Shown: positions 34,448 through 45,776 of the stretch, one piece after another
How the letters are laid out: each line of letters begins with the position of its first letter
How positions within the stretch are numbered: the stretch's first letter is position 1
NCBI GenBank assembly: GCA_014218235.1
Contig: CM024766.1
Span: 66,267,207 to 66,331,206, forward strand
DNA length: 64,000 bases
Direction of reading: 5' to 3'
Origin: Colocasia esculenta
Lineage: Eukaryota > Streptophyta > Magnoliopsida > Alismatales > Araceae
Made by a program: the position numbers and the translations under genes
The notes under the pieces: generated by a model
What the model saw: only the letters and a program-made list of their open reading frames with translations
Databases searched by the model: none
Told to the model about the DNA's origin: nothing

Positions 34448-34709
34448 GTCCATAGGGGGACTGTACCCCAGTTAGTGAAATCCTGAGGGTTGCTCAGGGA
34501 CTGGACGTAGGACTCCTAAGGAGAGGAGATCCGAACCAGGATAAATCTGTGTGTTGTGTGATTGTCTTCTTTGTGTGATTGTTGTTTTTACTAACCATTA
34601 CTAATCCCTTTCAAGAACTCTTTATGTTTGTTTGAGTTCAGGTTTTTATCAGATAAACTTTTAAAGACCCATTCACCCCCCCCTTTGGGTTAGCCAACCG
34701 GGCAACAAG

Positions 34710-34721
34710 TGGTATCAGAGC
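34710..34721 (+). promoter_or_regulatory. Primer binding site of element C
   Basis: TGGTATCAGAGC, exact complement of the initiator Met-tRNA 3' end, two bases after the LTR. Confidence 0.95.
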
Positions 34722-34771
34722 GAGTCTCTTCGACAAAGAACAAGATCCAACGATCTGAAGAGTAAAGATCC

Positions 34772-36544
34772 ATGGCAGCCCAAGGTCACTTCGAAGGTCA
34801 GTCTGTCAACAGACCTCCTTTGTTCGACGGTGAAGATTATACGTATTGGAAGACCAGGATGGAATACTTTCTACAAGGCCACGATTATCAAATCTGGTCA
34901 ATAGTGGAAGAAGGTGATCTGGTCGTCACAAATGAGAAAGCACAATGGACAGATGAAGATAGAAAGAAAATCTCCTTGAACTGTAAAGCTAAGAGCATTC
35001 TATGTTGTGCTCTAAGCAAGAAGGAGTTCAACAGAGTTTCAGCATGCAAATCCTCCATGGAAATGTGGGAAAAGTTAAGGATTACATATGAAGGTACAGA
35101 CAAAGTAAAGGAGACAAGAATCGACATTCTTGTCACTCAGTATGAAAGATTTCAAATGCAAACAGGTGAGTCTATTACCCAAATGTTTAGTAGATTTACT
35201 GACATCACTAATGGCCTAGCAAGTCTAGGAAAGTCATATGAGAATGCAGATATGGTAAGGAAGATTCTCAGATCCTTGCCATCTTCATGGACGGCAAAGG
35301 TCACAGCTATCGAAGAAGCTAATGATCTTAAGAGAATGTCAGTAGAAAAACTCATCGGGTCTCTCATGGCCCATGAAATAAACATGGAAAGACTAGGAGA
35401 ATCCTCCAGTAGAAAGAAGCAGTCAAATGCGCTTAAAGCTAATGGGGACTCATCAGAAGAATCCTTAGATAACAGTGAAGATAGCAAAGATAGTGATGAT
35501 GAAGAAGCCATGCTCTCAAGAAGATTGCAGAGAATCTTGGCAAAGAAGAAGAAGTTCCAGTCTGGTAGGAGGTACTTCAAGAAAAACAAAGATCTCAAGA
35601 GACCAGATGGAAAAGATCAGAAGAGGAATGAGCCACTTTGCTATGAATGCAAGAAACCTGGACATATCAAGGCAGACTGTCCAATGCTAAAGAAAAATGA
35701 TCACAAGAAGAAGGACAGCTCCAAGAAGTTCAGAAGATTCAAAAAGAAAGCCATGGCAGCTGCATGGGACAACAGCAGCGACTCAGACAGTGAGTCAAGC
35801 TCCAGCAGTGAAGAAGAAGAAGCCAACCTGGCTCTTATGGCAAATACCGAGGATAAGGTAACATCTGATTCCTCTTTCGATTCCTGTAATGACTCAGATT
35901 CGGATAATTTGGAAAGTGCATTTAATGAACTCTACGATAAGTATAAAGAAGTGTGTAAACTACTTAAGCTAAGCAAGAAAAATATCACATGTCTCGAAAA
36001 TACCAACTCAGATTTAAAATCTGAAAATGAAGAACTAGAAAAACAAATAATTGAGCTTAAGAGAAGAAATGAACTATTATGTGAAAACTTAAAAGACAAG
36101 AACAGACAAATCATTGACCTAGAAAAACAGGAAAGCTCAGATGATTTAAGAAAAACGGTAAATGAATTAAATGAAGAAAACAATACACTAGCAAGCACCT
36201 TAGAAAAGTTTACAAATGGAAAGAATTCCTTATTATTAAAAGGTGCTAGAAGATCTGGTAAGAATAAACGAGGTTTAGGTTACATACCGCCAGAAAATGA
36301 AGAAGAAATAATCTATCCAGAAAAATATCCAACTCCTAAGTTCACTCCAGAACAAGATGTGGCATATAAAGCGAATTTTAAATACATAGAAAGAGTGACA
36401 ATAACATCATGTTGTAATCACTGTAATAAGCTAGGACATTTAAAATCCACCTGTCCAACAAGACATAAGAAGTGGATAATAAAAAGTAAAAATAATGATA
36501 CTGACCCATCAGGACCCAAAGGAACTTGGGTACCTAAATCTTGA
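34772..36544 (+). CDS. Sirevirus C gag, 590 residues
   Basis: First ATG after the primer site ([20 protein letters not shown]). Capsid-type gag domain to about residue 215 ([46 protein letters not shown]). CCHC knuckle at C290, C293, H298, C303, then an acidic Ser/Asp-rich stretch, a coiled coil (about 385-475), and a second complete knuckle C548, C551, H556, C561. Ends in [10 protein letters not shown]. Structural protein that packages the element RNA. Its TGA (36542-36544) overlaps the pol ATG by one base. Confidence 0.93.
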   Translation: MAAQGHFEGQSVNRPPLFDGEDYTYWKTRMEYFLQGHDYQIWSIVEEGDLVVTNEKAQWTDEDRKKISLNCKAKSILCCALSKKEFNRVSACKSSMEMWEKLRITYEGTDKVKETRIDILVTQYERFQMQTGESITQMFSRFTDITNGLASLGKSYENADMVRKILRSLPSSWTAKVTAIEEANDLKRMSVEKLIGSLMAHEINMERLGESSSRKKQSNALKANGDSSEESLDNSEDSKDSDDEEAMLSRRLQRILAKKKKFQSGRRYFKKNKDLKRPDGKDQKRNEPLCYECKKPGHIKADCPMLKKNDHKKKDSSKKFRRFKKKAMAAAWDNSSDSDSESSSSSEEEEANLALMANTEDKVTSDSSFDSCNDSDSDNLESAFNELYDKYKEVCKLLKLSKKNITCLENTNSDLKSENEELEKQIIELKRRNELLCENLKDKNRQIIDLEKQESSDDLRKTVNELNEENNTLASTLEKFTNGKNSLLLKGARRSGKNKRGLGYIPPENEEEIIYPEKYPTPKFTPEQDVAYKANFKYIERVTITSCCNHCNKLGHLKSTCPTRHKKWIIKSKNNDTDPSGPKGTWVPKS

Positions 36545-39500
36545 TGTCTTTATTTCAGGCTAACCTTCGAGCATCCAAATGGTATTTGGATAGTGGGTGC
36601 TCAAGGCACATGACAGGAAACCTGAAGCTTTTCTCCCATCTTCAAGATGAAGAAGGAACAGTCACTTATGGAGATAATGGAAAAGGAACTGTAGTAGGCA
36701 GTGGATCAGTTAACAGCAAAGGAAAAACAGTCATAGAAGATGTACTGTTAGTCAAAGGTTTAAAGCACAACCTCATAAGTATTAGTCAGCTGTGTGATAG
36801 AGGACATCAAATCAAATTTCAAGAGTCAAAATGCAGCATACTAAAGGATGGAGCAGTCATCTTTGAAGCAAATAGAGAGAAGAATCTGTACGTGCTCTAC
36901 CTTGAAGAACTCAAAGAGCAAAATGTGTGTCTGGCAGCCAGCAAAGACAAATCAACCGATCTGTGGCACAGAAGGTTAGGCCACTGCAGCTTGGATGGCA
37001 TGAGCAAGCTCAGAAAGAGAAACCTTGTGGAAGGACTACCGAAAATCAATGGTAAATTAGAAAGTGTTTGCAGACCTTGTGCTAAGGGAAAGCACACTAA
37101 GAGTTCCTTCAAGTCAAAGACGGTGGTGACCACCTCAAAACCCTTAGAGCTCCTACATATGGATCTATTTGGGCCAATGAGAACTACCAGTCTTGGAGGA
37201 AAGAATTTCGGATTTGTTATAGTAGATGACTACTCAAGATTCACATGGGTATCTTTCTTAGAACATAAAAATGACACTTTTGATAATTTTGTTAGTTTCA
37301 GCAGAAAAATCCAGAAAGATCAGAAGTTCAGCATAGTATCCATTCGATCTGATCATGGTGGTGAGTTCCAAAATGAAAAGTTTGCTAGATTCTGTGATGA
37401 TCAAGGAATTCAGCACAATTTCTCAGCACCAAGGACACCGCAGCAAAATGGTATAGCCGAACGGAAGAACCGAACTCTCTTGGATATGGCAAGAACTATG
37501 CTTTGTGAATATGAGTTACCAAGATATTTCTGGGCAGAAGCAGTCAACACAGCCAGCTACATTGTCAACAGAGTCATGATCAGGCCAATCCTGAAGAAGA
37601 CTGCATATGAGCTGTTTAAAGGGAAGAAACCAAAGATCAGCCATTTCAGAACTTTTGGATGTCCTTGCTTTATTCACAACAACGGAAAAAGGGATATTGG
37701 TAAGTTGGATGCCAAATCAGATGAAGGCATCTTCATGGGGTACACCTCTAAACCCAAAGGCTATAGAGTATTTAATAAACGTACTTTATTGATTGAACAG
37801 TCTGTACACATTATTTTTGATGAAACTAATCCCTCCTTGAGAAAGGAAGTAGAGAGTGATATCGATGACGCAGATGAACTGTCCAATAAACTGAAAGACA
37901 CATCACTTGAAGATAAGGATGATCCGCCTCTGGAAGAAATGCAACAAGAAGAAATTTCTCATGAAACTCTTCCAAAGGAATGGAGATACAAGAAAGATCA
38001 CCCACCTGAAAACATTATTGGTGATCCATCGGTAGGGGTAAGAACAAGAGGTAACTTGATTCCTTGTGATTACCTCGCTTTTGTTTCTCAATTAGAGCCT
38101 AAGACAGTCAATGAAGCCCTAACTGACGAATCCTGGATAATAGCAATGCAAGATGAATTAAATCAATTCAAGAGAAACCAAGTATGGTCACTTGTTCCTA
38201 GACCATCAGACCATCCTGTGATCGGCACTAAATGGGTGTTCAGAAACAAATTGGATGAATCTGGTGTAATTCTAAGAAACAAGGCCAGACTGGTGGCTCA
38301 AGGCTATTGTCAAGAGGAAGGCATAGATTTTGATGAAACCTATGCACCAGTGGCTAGACTTGAGGCCATTAGAATGCTACTAGCTTATGCTTCTGCATTA
38401 GATTTAAAGTTATTTCAAATGGATGTTAAATCTGCATTTCTAAATGGTTTTATAAAAGAAGAAGTTTATGTGGAACAACCGCCGGGTTTTGATGATACAG
38501 ACTTTCCGAATCATGTTTTTAAGTTGCATAAGGCTCTATATGGTTTAAAACAAGCACCTAGAGCCTGGTATGAAAGACTTAGTTCTTTTCTCACAAAACA
38601 TGGTTTCAATAGAGGTCAAGTAGATAGCACTCTTTTTATAAAAACAAAAGCCAAAAATATACTGTTGGTTCAAATTTATGTGGATGACATCATCTTTGGA
38701 TCTACTGATGAATCCTTGTGCAAGTATTTTGAAAAGCTAATGCAGGGGGAATTTGAGATGAGTATGATGGGAGAGCTCAACTACTTCCTTGGACTTCAAA
38801 TCAAACAAGGAAAGGAAGGAATTCACATCTGTCAAGCAAAGTACACCAGAGAACTGCTGAAGAAATTTGGATTTGAAAACACCAAGCCACTGTCAACACC
38901 AATGAGTACATCAACTAGGTTGGACAATGACAAGGATGGTAAGAAAGTAGATCAAAAGATCTACAGAGGTATGATAGGTTCATTACTTTATCTAACCGCA
39001 AGTAGACCTGATATATTATTTAGTGTATGCATGTGTGCTAGATATCAAGCCGACCCTAGAGAATCACATTTAATTTCTGTCAAAAGGATTTTCAGATACT
39101 TAGCCAGGACTCATGATCTAGGACTATGGTATCCAAACTCCTGTGATGTAAAATTAGTAGGGTATTCTGATGCTGATTATGCTGGATGCAAGGTAGATAG
39201 AAAAAGCACCAGTGGTTGCTGTCAATTTCTTGCAGGGTGTTTAATCTCATGGTCCTCAAGGAAACAAAATTCAGTAGCACTATCTACAGCTGAAGCCGAG
39301 TACGTAGCTGCTGGAAGTTGCTGTACACAACTCTTATGGATAAAGCAACAACTTGAGGATTTTGGACTCAAAGTCAAGAAAATTCCTCTGCTATGTGACA
39401 ACACCAGCGCTATCAACCTCACCAAAAATCCAATTCAGCACTCCAGGACCAAACATATTGAGGTCAGATACCATTTTATTCGTGATCATGTAGCAAATGG

Positions 39501-39618
39501 CAATATTGAAATATCGTTTATTGATACAAATAATCAGCTAGCAGATATTTTCACAAAGGCCTTACCTGAAGAGAGATTTACATCTCTTAGAAGGGAGTTA
39601 GGCATGTGTATTTTGTGA
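36544..39618 (+). CDS. Sirevirus C pol polyprotein, 1024 residues, intact
   Basis: ATG at 36544 in TGATG; the pol frame has a stop at 36535-36537, so only this ATG or the preceding TTG can start it. Domains: protease [13 protein letters not shown] (catalytic Asp 16); integrase HHCC finger ([13 protein letters not shown] to CRPCAKGK, near 142-180); integrase core with Asp in LLHMDLFGP, Asp in RSDHGGEF and Glu in [12 protein letters not shown] from [18 protein letters not shown] with active site YVDDIIFGS (about 719-727); RNase H with [23 protein letters not shown] and [14 protein letters not shown]; ends [13 protein letters not shown]. It would cleave the polyprotein, copy the RNA and insert the DNA. 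No stop or frameshift. Confidence 0.95.
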   Translation: MSLFQANLRASKWYLDSGCSRHMTGNLKLFSHLQDEEGTVTYGDNGKGTVVGSGSVNSKGKTVIEDVLLVKGLKHNLISISQLCDRGHQIKFQESKCSILKDGAVIFEANREKNLYVLYLEELKEQNVCLAASKDKSTDLWHRRLGHCSLDGMSKLRKRNLVEGLPKINGKLESVCRPCAKGKHTKSSFKSKTVVTTSKPLELLHMDLFGPMRTTSLGGKNFGFVIVDDYSRFTWVSFLEHKNDTFDNFVSFSRKIQKDQKFSIVSIRSDHGGEFQNEKFARFCDDQGIQHNFSAPRTPQQNGIAERKNRTLLDMARTMLCEYELPRYFWAEAVNTASYIVNRVMIRPILKKTAYELFKGKKPKISHFRTFGCPCFIHNNGKRDIGKLDAKSDEGIFMGYTSKPKGYRVFNKRTLLIEQSVHIIFDETNPSLRKEVESDIDDADELSNKLKDTSLEDKDDPPLEEMQQEEISHETLPKEWRYKKDHPPENIIGDPSVGVRTRGNLIPCDYLAFVSQLEPKTVNEALTDESWIIAMQDELNQFKRNQVWSLVPRPSDHPVIGTKWVFRNKLDESGVILRNKARLVAQGYCQEEGIDFDETYAPVARLEAIRMLLAYASALDLKLFQMDVKSAFLNGFIKEEVYVEQPPGFDDTDFPNHVFKLHKALYGLKQAPRAWYERLSSFLTKHGFNRGQVDSTLFIKTKAKNILLVQIYVDDIIFGSTDESLCKYFEKLMQGEFEMSMMGELNYFLGLQIKQGKEGIHICQAKYTRELLKKFGFENTKPLSTPMSTSTRLDNDKDGKKVDQKIYRGMIGSLLYLTASRPDILFSVCMCARYQADPRESHLISVKRIFRYLARTHDLGLWYPNSCDVKLVGYSDADYAGCKVDRKSTSGCCQFLAGCLISWSSRKQNSVALSTAEAEYVAAGSCCTQLLWIKQQLEDFGLKVKKIPLLCDNTSAINLTKNPIQHSRTKHIEVRYHFIRDHVANGNIEISFIDTNNQLADIFTKALPEERFTSLRRELGMCIL

Positions 39619-40007
39619 AAAGATCTTCATTTAAAGCTGGTATAAAAATTCTCAGAATTTAAGAAGGTTCTCTCTCTCTCTCTTTCTGTGTCAAAATCAA
39701 TTCAAAAGTCTCAGTTTAAGCGTTCCGTCCGATAAGTCATAGTCCTTCAAGGCGGTCAACCTCGCTTGTCGTTTTCTGACGCCTCACCTTTTGGAGCATT
39801 TATATTCTTTAAATCGATGCGTTAACGATTCCTCTTCCTCATTCACTTTTTCCCTCTTTCGTCCCGACGCATGAGCCGATGCCCTAGCGACTCTTGCCTC
39901 TACCCTCTGCAAATTTGAAGCTTCCATCTCCTTCCCGCGAAATCGTTTGAGGGTTTCCTCTCATCACCCTTCTCGTCACCCCTTCAAACCTTCTCCCACC
40001 TGAATCC
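39619..40007 (+). other. Leader between pol and third ORF, element C
   Basis: Short pyrimidine-rich non-coding stretch with a CT run at about 39668-39684. Unlike A and B, no GTCGAC pair. No other gene seen. Confidence 0.6.
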
Positions 40008-43000
40008 ATGGCCGCACCAGCTATTGCCGGAAGTGTGGGTGGCTACAGCGCCGAATACCTCTCCCCAGCGCAGGAGGAGCGTTTCACCTTTGTGAAGACA
40101 AAGCTCTGTGGTCACAAGGAAGTAGATGTTTCAGATCTGCAGAAAAATGGAATGAGCAGCCTCATTGAGAAGATCGACCAGATGAAGTGGAAAGGGCTTA
40201 CCACTTGCTCAGAGGTAAGTTATCCGGACCTGGTAAAGGCGTTCTTTGTATGCTTAAGAACAGAAGAAGATGGGGCCCTCGTTTCTTCAGTCAAGGGCAC
40301 CGTAATCAGAATCGACCAGGAATTGCTTAGGATGCTATTTGGAGTAAGCATATCGGGCTTCAGTGGAATTCATTCTGTAGATACCCAAGAAAAGGGTTTG
40401 GGGATTGTTGGGCCAGGGTTCAAGATGAGGGATGGCAAGCTAGATATCAATCAGTTAAGTGCCTTCAACCGCCTCCTTCACTTTATCGTTTGTCAGATTT
40501 TGGTTCCCCGAAGTGCAACCTTCTCCGCTTGCACTAAGGCTGACTCCGATCTGATGTACTGGGCCATTAAAAATGAGGAAATCAATATGGCCGCAGTGAT
40601 GATGGAGAGAATGAAATTTGCCAGGGAGCAGATTTGGGACACTAAAAGCAAGTTGAATGTGTCCCTTCCCTATGCCCATTTACTCACCAGAATCTTCAGA
40701 CACTTCGGTGTAGATGTCTCAGGGGCAGTTGTGGAGAAGATGGGCCAAGCTATCAGGTCCAGAAACTTAAAGAAGAGCGGTTTTTCAGTAGTCAATGGGG
40801 TCTGGTTCAAGGCTTCAGTTGCAGAAGGTGAAGGTCTCATTGGTGAGCCTTCAGTTACTCAAACCCAGTCAGAGGCAGATTCTGTGATGCCCGAATTGCC
40901 ACTGGAATCAGGTTCTGTTCCAGTCTTTGTAGAAACAGAGCAGGAAGGGCCATCTATGGCCAGAAATCAGTCAGAGGCAGCAACAGCAGTGAGGGCAGAG
41001 GAAGACAGGCCAGCTACAGCAGATCCAGTTGTGCCTCCTGTTGAAAGGAGAATTGAGGACATTCTTCCTGAAGACATCCTGCCTGTTATGGAGCAGTCTG
41101 TGGCATCAGGCCACATCTTTGAAGACGGTCCAGTAGAAGAAGAGCAGCAAAATCCTAAGGATAATTCAATGGAAATGGATGCTCCCTGTCAGGGGGAGAC
41201 TGGTGCAGTTGCAGAAGATGCTCCACTTGAGGGGGAGCAATCCCAAGAGACACCAGATGTTGCACCTCCAGCCACCAGCGATCAGGAGGAAGACCAGAGA
41301 GAGTCTGAAAATTTGGATGCCAGAGAAGGGGAGACAGCTAGTTCATCAAGCTCTGATGAGGACAATAATCCACCTCCTCCAGCTACAAAGGGCAAAGAGA
41401 AAGATATAGCTCCTGAAGTACCCCTTTTAGCTGATGCACCATTTGAAAGACAGGTCAAGCAAAAGATTATCATCAATTTAAAACCTGTGATTGAGAGGTT
41501 GGATGCTCAGGGTGAGCTGCTTTGCTCACTTCAGACTGATGTGAACTCCATCTTTCTAAGCCAAGCTTCAGCCCGCAAGGAATTGGTTCAGATTCGCTCT
41601 GCCATGACATGGTTTCATCAGGAAATGGGGACCATGAAGAATATGCTATCTGACATCCTTCAGGCAGTTGGAGCTCAAGCTCCTGCTCCTCCAGCAGCTC
41701 AGGAGCCTCACTCAAGTGTACCTGAGCCCTCCGGGCAGTCAGCAGCAGCAGCAGAAGCCCCAGCTGAAGAGTCAGGGCCATCAGGGCCAGCTGAAGATTC
41801 AAGGCCATCAGGGCCAGTTGTGATGGAATCAGGGCCACCAGGGCCGGCAGTGTTGGATCCTTTGCCTCCCTTGCCTGAAGAAGTGGTTTCAGATCCTCCA
41901 CCCCTTGCTCCCACTTCTACCAACACTCCCATTCCTCCTTCTCCACCCTCTAACTCCACAGCTCCACCTGCTCCACCTCCCTTCAAAAAGCCCAGATCCA
42001 GGCCCATTTCCTCTCCCACACCTTTTCCTCCTCATCCCATCACATCCTCTCCTGTTTCTTCTACTTCTCATCTTTCCTCTGCTCAAGAATTTGAGGCCCC
42101 TCCAGCATCCTCAGCTGGAGCCTCATCCTCTTCTGGTACATCTTCACTTCCAGAAGTAGGATCTCTCAATTCTGATGCATTTCTGAACCCCCCTGCACCT
42201 CCCTCCTTTATCACTATTATTCCTACAGATGTCCAAGTCGACTCACCCTTTCTTGATAAAATCAAGGATGAGTTTGAAGAGGTCATTCTTAAATCTGTGC
42301 TAAAGGTAGGTGACCACCTTTCCAAGACAGACTCTTCCAGTACTGTCTCCAAGAAACGAAAGCTTTCTTCCTCCACATCTCCTCTTTACCCTCCCTTGTG
42401 GTTTTCTCTTACAGTCACCCACAAGCATACCTCTCTGTACAAAGAATACCTTCAAAAGGTTGTCTTTGCCACTCTTCACAATCTTCCTTTTCTTAACCTC
42501 TCTGACCATTTAGATGTTATTCTTCCCTATACTCCTCTGTCTAAAGCCGACAAATCCAAAATCTTCTCCTCAGCCCACTCCAAAACTGAGGAGCAATGGG
42601 CTAAATCTCATAAAGATCTGTACAGTCGCTTCCTTCAGGCTAAGGCAGCAAGGTTTCCACCCAGGGATCACTCCTTGACCCTTTCTGAGTGGTTCCAGTT
42701 TCACCACCAGAACACCTGGGCTCCTGCCATTCAGAAGCTCATCAAGCTGGTCAGGCATTTCCAAACATTCAACAACTACAGGTATCTCAACAATTTACCT
42801 GAAGTTCAGCTCAGCCAGTTCAAGAGAGCCATCAAGGTCCTAACCCACTCTGAGCAGTCTGAGGAAATCAGAGTAGATTTTGCCACTCTTAATTTACCTG
42901 AAGAGATTTTCCTGCCTCAGATTCATTTCCTGATTATGGAATCTTCGGTTGGTTCCATCATTTTTGAGCGTTTTGCAAGGGTTATGGGCAGAATCAAGAT

Positions 43001-43607
43001 TCAGAAAGGCCTTCAGGTTGGTTTTCCTAGATTTCTTTTCCGGGAATACCATAGAGGGTTTGTCAACTCTGCTGTCCTTGCCCCTCTCCTCTCAGAATGT
43101 GAAAGGCTGAATGCCTCCGATTGGTCCAAGCTTTACTCTCTGTCTGCTCAGCAGCTAGCACATCTGAATGCTGCTCAAGCCAGGGAAGGAAAAGCTCCTA
43201 TCTCTCCTGCAACCTTCTTGGATATGAATTCAATCCAGCTGGTCTTTGATCCCTACCACGTTTGGGCTGAAAGATACAAAGTGTTTTTAGCTCTTCGCCA
43301 GGAACTCAAGGACAAACAGATTTTCTACCCTGTCACCATGGATCAGTTTCTTGCCTGTGCAAGTTTTGGTAAAACAATCATCACCTGCTCCTCCATGGAT
43401 CCAGACGAGTATGACCTGTTTCTTACCAAGCAGCGCAGCCTCTATCTATCCAAGATGGCTCCAATCATGGGACCATCCTTCTCCATTGAGAGCGGTGCCT
43501 TTAGGCAATTCTTCAAGCGTCAGGAAGAGCAAGCCTGGGAAGCTATTTCTCATTATGCCTCCCTTCTCTCTCCTGCTTATTATTTGCCTGTACCTCCTCA
43601 ATCTTAA
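40008..43607 (+). CDS. Sirevirus C third ORF, 1199 residues, function unknown
   Basis: ATG at 40008 in good context (CCATGG). Residues 1-250 match the domain shared with A and B (KMKWKGL-type start, LVKAFFVCL, SVKGT, FNRLLHFIVCQILVPR, SLPYAHLLTRIFRHFGV). Then a Glu/Pro-rich acidic linker (about 270-475), a coiled-coil segment (about 484-552), and a Pro/Ser/Ala-rich stretch (553-735). KKRKL near 782 resembles a monopartite nuclear localisation signal. From about 794 to 1199 is a region rich in aromatic and Leu residues (YPPLWFSLTV, LSEWFQFHHQNTWAPAI, FLFREYHRGF, VFDPYHVWAERYKVFLALRQ) that is absent from A and B and that I do not recognise. Often called envelope-like, but no signal peptide or membrane span is visible; a nuclear or particle-associated role fits better. 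Confidence 0.8.
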   Translation: MAAPAIAGSVGGYSAEYLSPAQEERFTFVKTKLCGHKEVDVSDLQKNGMSSLIEKIDQMKWKGLTTCSEVSYPDLVKAFFVCLRTEEDGALVSSVKGTVIRIDQELLRMLFGVSISGFSGIHSVDTQEKGLGIVGPGFKMRDGKLDINQLSAFNRLLHFIVCQILVPRSATFSACTKADSDLMYWAIKNEEINMAAVMMERMKFAREQIWDTKSKLNVSLPYAHLLTRIFRHFGVDVSGAVVEKMGQAIRSRNLKKSGFSVVNGVWFKASVAEGEGLIGEPSVTQTQSEADSVMPELPLESGSVPVFVETEQEGPSMARNQSEAATAVRAEEDRPATADPVVPPVERRIEDILPEDILPVMEQSVASGHIFEDGPVEEEQQNPKDNSMEMDAPCQGETGAVAEDAPLEGEQSQETPDVAPPATSDQEEDQRESENLDAREGETASSSSSDEDNNPPPPATKGKEKDIAPEVPLLADAPFERQVKQKIIINLKPVIERLDAQGELLCSLQTDVNSIFLSQASARKELVQIRSAMTWFHQEMGTMKNMLSDILQAVGAQAPAPPAAQEPHSSVPEPSGQSAAAAEAPAEESGPSGPAEDSRPSGPVVMESGPPGPAVLDPLPPLPEEVVSDPPPLAPTSTNTPIPPSPPSNSTAPPAPPPFKKPRSRPISSPTPFPPHPITSSPVSSTSHLSSAQEFEAPPASSAGASSSSGTSSLPEVGSLNSDAFLNPPAPPSFITIIPTDVQVDSPFLDKIKDEFEEVILKSVLKVGDHLSKTDSSSTVSKKRKLSSSTSPLYPPLWFSLTVTHKHTSLYKEYLQKVVFATLHNLPFLNLSDHLDVILPYTPLSKADKSKIFSSAHSKTEEQWAKSHKDLYSRFLQAKAARFPPRDHSLTLSEWFQFHHQNTWAPAIQKLIKLVRHFQTFNNYRYLNNLPEVQLSQFKRAIKVLTHSEQSEEIRVDFATLNLPEEIFLPQIHFLIMESSVGSIIFERFARVMGRIKIQKGLQVGFPRFLFREYHRGFVNSAVLAPLLSECERLNASDWSKLYSLSAQQLAHLNAAQAREGKAPISPATFLDMNSIQLVFDPYHVWAERYKVFLALRQELKDKQIFYPVTMDQFLACASFGKTIITCSSMDPDEYDLFLTKQRSLYLSKMAPIMGPSFSIESGAFRQFFKRQEEQAWEAISHYASLLSPAYYLPVPPQS

Positions 43608-43681
43608 ATGAATGGATTGTGCTCCTTCTCCTCATTGTCTCTTATTCTTTGTCTCTTTCCTTTTGCTTTTTGCTTAATGAC

Positions 43682-43816
43682 AAAAAGGGGGAGAATGATT
43701 ACCTACTTGTGTCTGACACATTCCTGAATCATGACTCAAGTACTTTAATTCCTGTTTAATACTCAGTACTACTTAAATATTGATCATAGTTTTGTCATCA
43801 CCAAAAAGGGGGAGAT
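43682..43816 (+). promoter_or_regulatory. Two polypurine tracts of element C
   Basis: AAAAAGGGGGAGAA at 43682-43695 and AAAAAGGGGGAGAT at 43803-43816; the second directly precedes the 3' LTR. Confidence 0.88.
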
Positions 43817-45776
43817 TGATGAACAGTCCATCCCCATGTACTTTTAAATTAATTACTTGCCTATTTTGGTGATAAACAAAACACTGTCAAAAGTTTCTCT
43901 AACCTTGTTTATCTAGCCATAAGCACAGGAATTACCCAAAGAAAGTCAAGCATTTGTGGTAAGTCTTACATACATCTTTTTTCAGAAGAGCCATAATAAT
44001 TCCTTCAGAAATTATAACGACTCTGTAAGTTATCGTAACGACTTCTTCAGAAGTTATAACGACTTGCTCATTATAACGACTCTGTAAGTTATCGTAACGA
44101 CTTCTTCAGAAGTTATAACGACTTGCTCATTATAACGACTCTGTAAGTTATCGTAACGACTTCTTCAGAAGTTATAACGACTTGCTCATTATAACGACTC
44201 TGTAAGTTATCGTAACGACTTCTTCAGAAGTTATAACGACTTGCTCATTATAACGACTCTGTAAGTTATCGTAACGACTTCTTCAGAAGTTATAACGACT
44301 TGCTCATTATAACGACTCTGTAAGTTATCGTAACGACTTCTTCAGAAGTTATAACGACTTGCTCGTCATAACGACTCTGTAAGTTGTCGTAACGATTTCT
44401 TTAGAAAGTTACAACGACTTGCCATGTTTCATAACGATTTCTTTTGAGAGCTACAACGACTTGCCATGTTTCATAACGATTTCTTTTATCATCTGTTATA
44501 GAACGACTTGGTTGTGGTAACGATTTCATAAGTTATCATAACGACTTCTTATCAGTCTACAGCAACTTGATCATAACGATTCTATCAGATTTTCACAACG
44601 ACTGCATAAGTCATGTTTCCATTAATTAAATGTTTTTCCTTGATTTAATCTACGTTGAATAGTCAAAGTCGCATCTCGTCTGATTGACTGCCATGCATTT
44701 AATAAAGACTGAACGTATCTCTGCATGGACACAGAACATATCTTCCATTCTCGTGTATTCTCTGCATGCATCTTTTAGAACGATAAAGTATTACTACTAT
44801 ATTTGTGTCTATCTGCTTTGACGTTGATTGACATCTGGAGATAGTATAGCTGTCTACCATTAAAGCTCAACCTTGCAGAACCTTAAGGATGTACTATCCT
44901 ACAACAACGGACACAGAAGGAACTACAAGCAAACTCAGAAGATCTTATCTCTTTGCGTGCTCCAAAGAACAAAAGACTGTTGACAGGAAGCTTCCACAAA
45001 ACCTTCAGTCTAACGTACACCAAAGCTGTGAGACAACGGTCATCTCCTTGTCCTCATTCAAATCGGAGATACAAATACAAGATGAAGCTCGGAAGACAAA
45101 CGATGGAGAATTCAATTCATATTGAAGAGCGGCTAGAACTCTGCAGCTTTCAAGTCTTCGAATTTTTCTCTAGAGCCAGAAATTCAGTCTTTTCGATCTT
45201 GGCTCTTAGCTCCCTGTGCTGTGAGAAGAAAAATTAAGGAAGAGCTAGTTTAGTTCTGAGAGAGTGCACTTTGTGTAGATCTTCGTCTCTCAGTGCTTGT
45301 AGCTTCAGATTGAGTTTTGTAAAAGCTTGATCTAGGGGCTAGTCTTTTTCTCTCAAGAATTTTCCTGTGTTATTCCCTTCGTGTGTGAAGGAAGACCTGG
45401 TGGTTTCCAGGGTGGTGTTTTTCCCTTCGTGCGTGAAGGAAGACCTGGTGTTACCAGGGTGTTGTGTTCCCTTCAGGGGTGAAGGAAGACCAGCTAAGCT
45501 GGGTGGTTGTTTTTGTCCATAGGGGGACTGTACCCCAGTTAGTGAAATCCTGAGGGTTGCTCAGGGACTGGACGTAGGACTCCTAAGGAGAGGAGATCCG
45601 AACCAGGATAAATCTGTGTGTTGTGTGATTGTCTTCTTTGTGTGATTGTTGTTTTTATTAACCATTACTAATCCCTTTCAAGAACTCTTTATGTTTGTTT
45701 GAGTTCAGGTTTTTATCAGATAAACTTTTGAAGACCCATTCACCCCCCCCCCTTTGGGTTAGCCAACCGGGCAACA
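43817..45776 (+). repeat. 3' LTR of element C (1960 bp)
   Basis: Near-identical to 32750-34707. Differences seen include a short cluster near 45106-45114, one base each near 45658 and 45730, and a C-run two bases longer near 45743-45752. Confidence 0.95.

Larger units (their letters stand above)
32750..34707 (+). repeat. 5' LTR of element C (1958 bp)
   Basis: Begins TGATGAACAGTCC and ends GGGCAACA. Contains a 59-bp tandem array (32948-33310) with degenerate extension to about 33540, and three tandem stem-loop units (34306-34447). The small ORFs at 33822-34170 recur in both LTRs, have no homology I recognise, and are probably chance. Confidence 0.94.
32750..45776 (+). mobile_element. Sirevirus C (Ty1/copia), complete and apparently young
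   Basis: 13,027 bp. LTRs of 1958 and 1960 bp, perfect target duplication GTTGA at 32745-32749 and 45777-45781 inside the 3' LTR of B, exact Met-tRNA primer site, open gag, pol and third ORF, two polypurine tracts. By eye the LTRs differ at about seven bases and one C-run length. It is the best candidate for a recently active autonomous element here. Confidence 0.95.

Noticed and set aside
40008..43607. Retroviral envelope protein
   Set aside because: No signal peptide, membrane span or fusion-type segment is visible; the term envelope-like is only historical.
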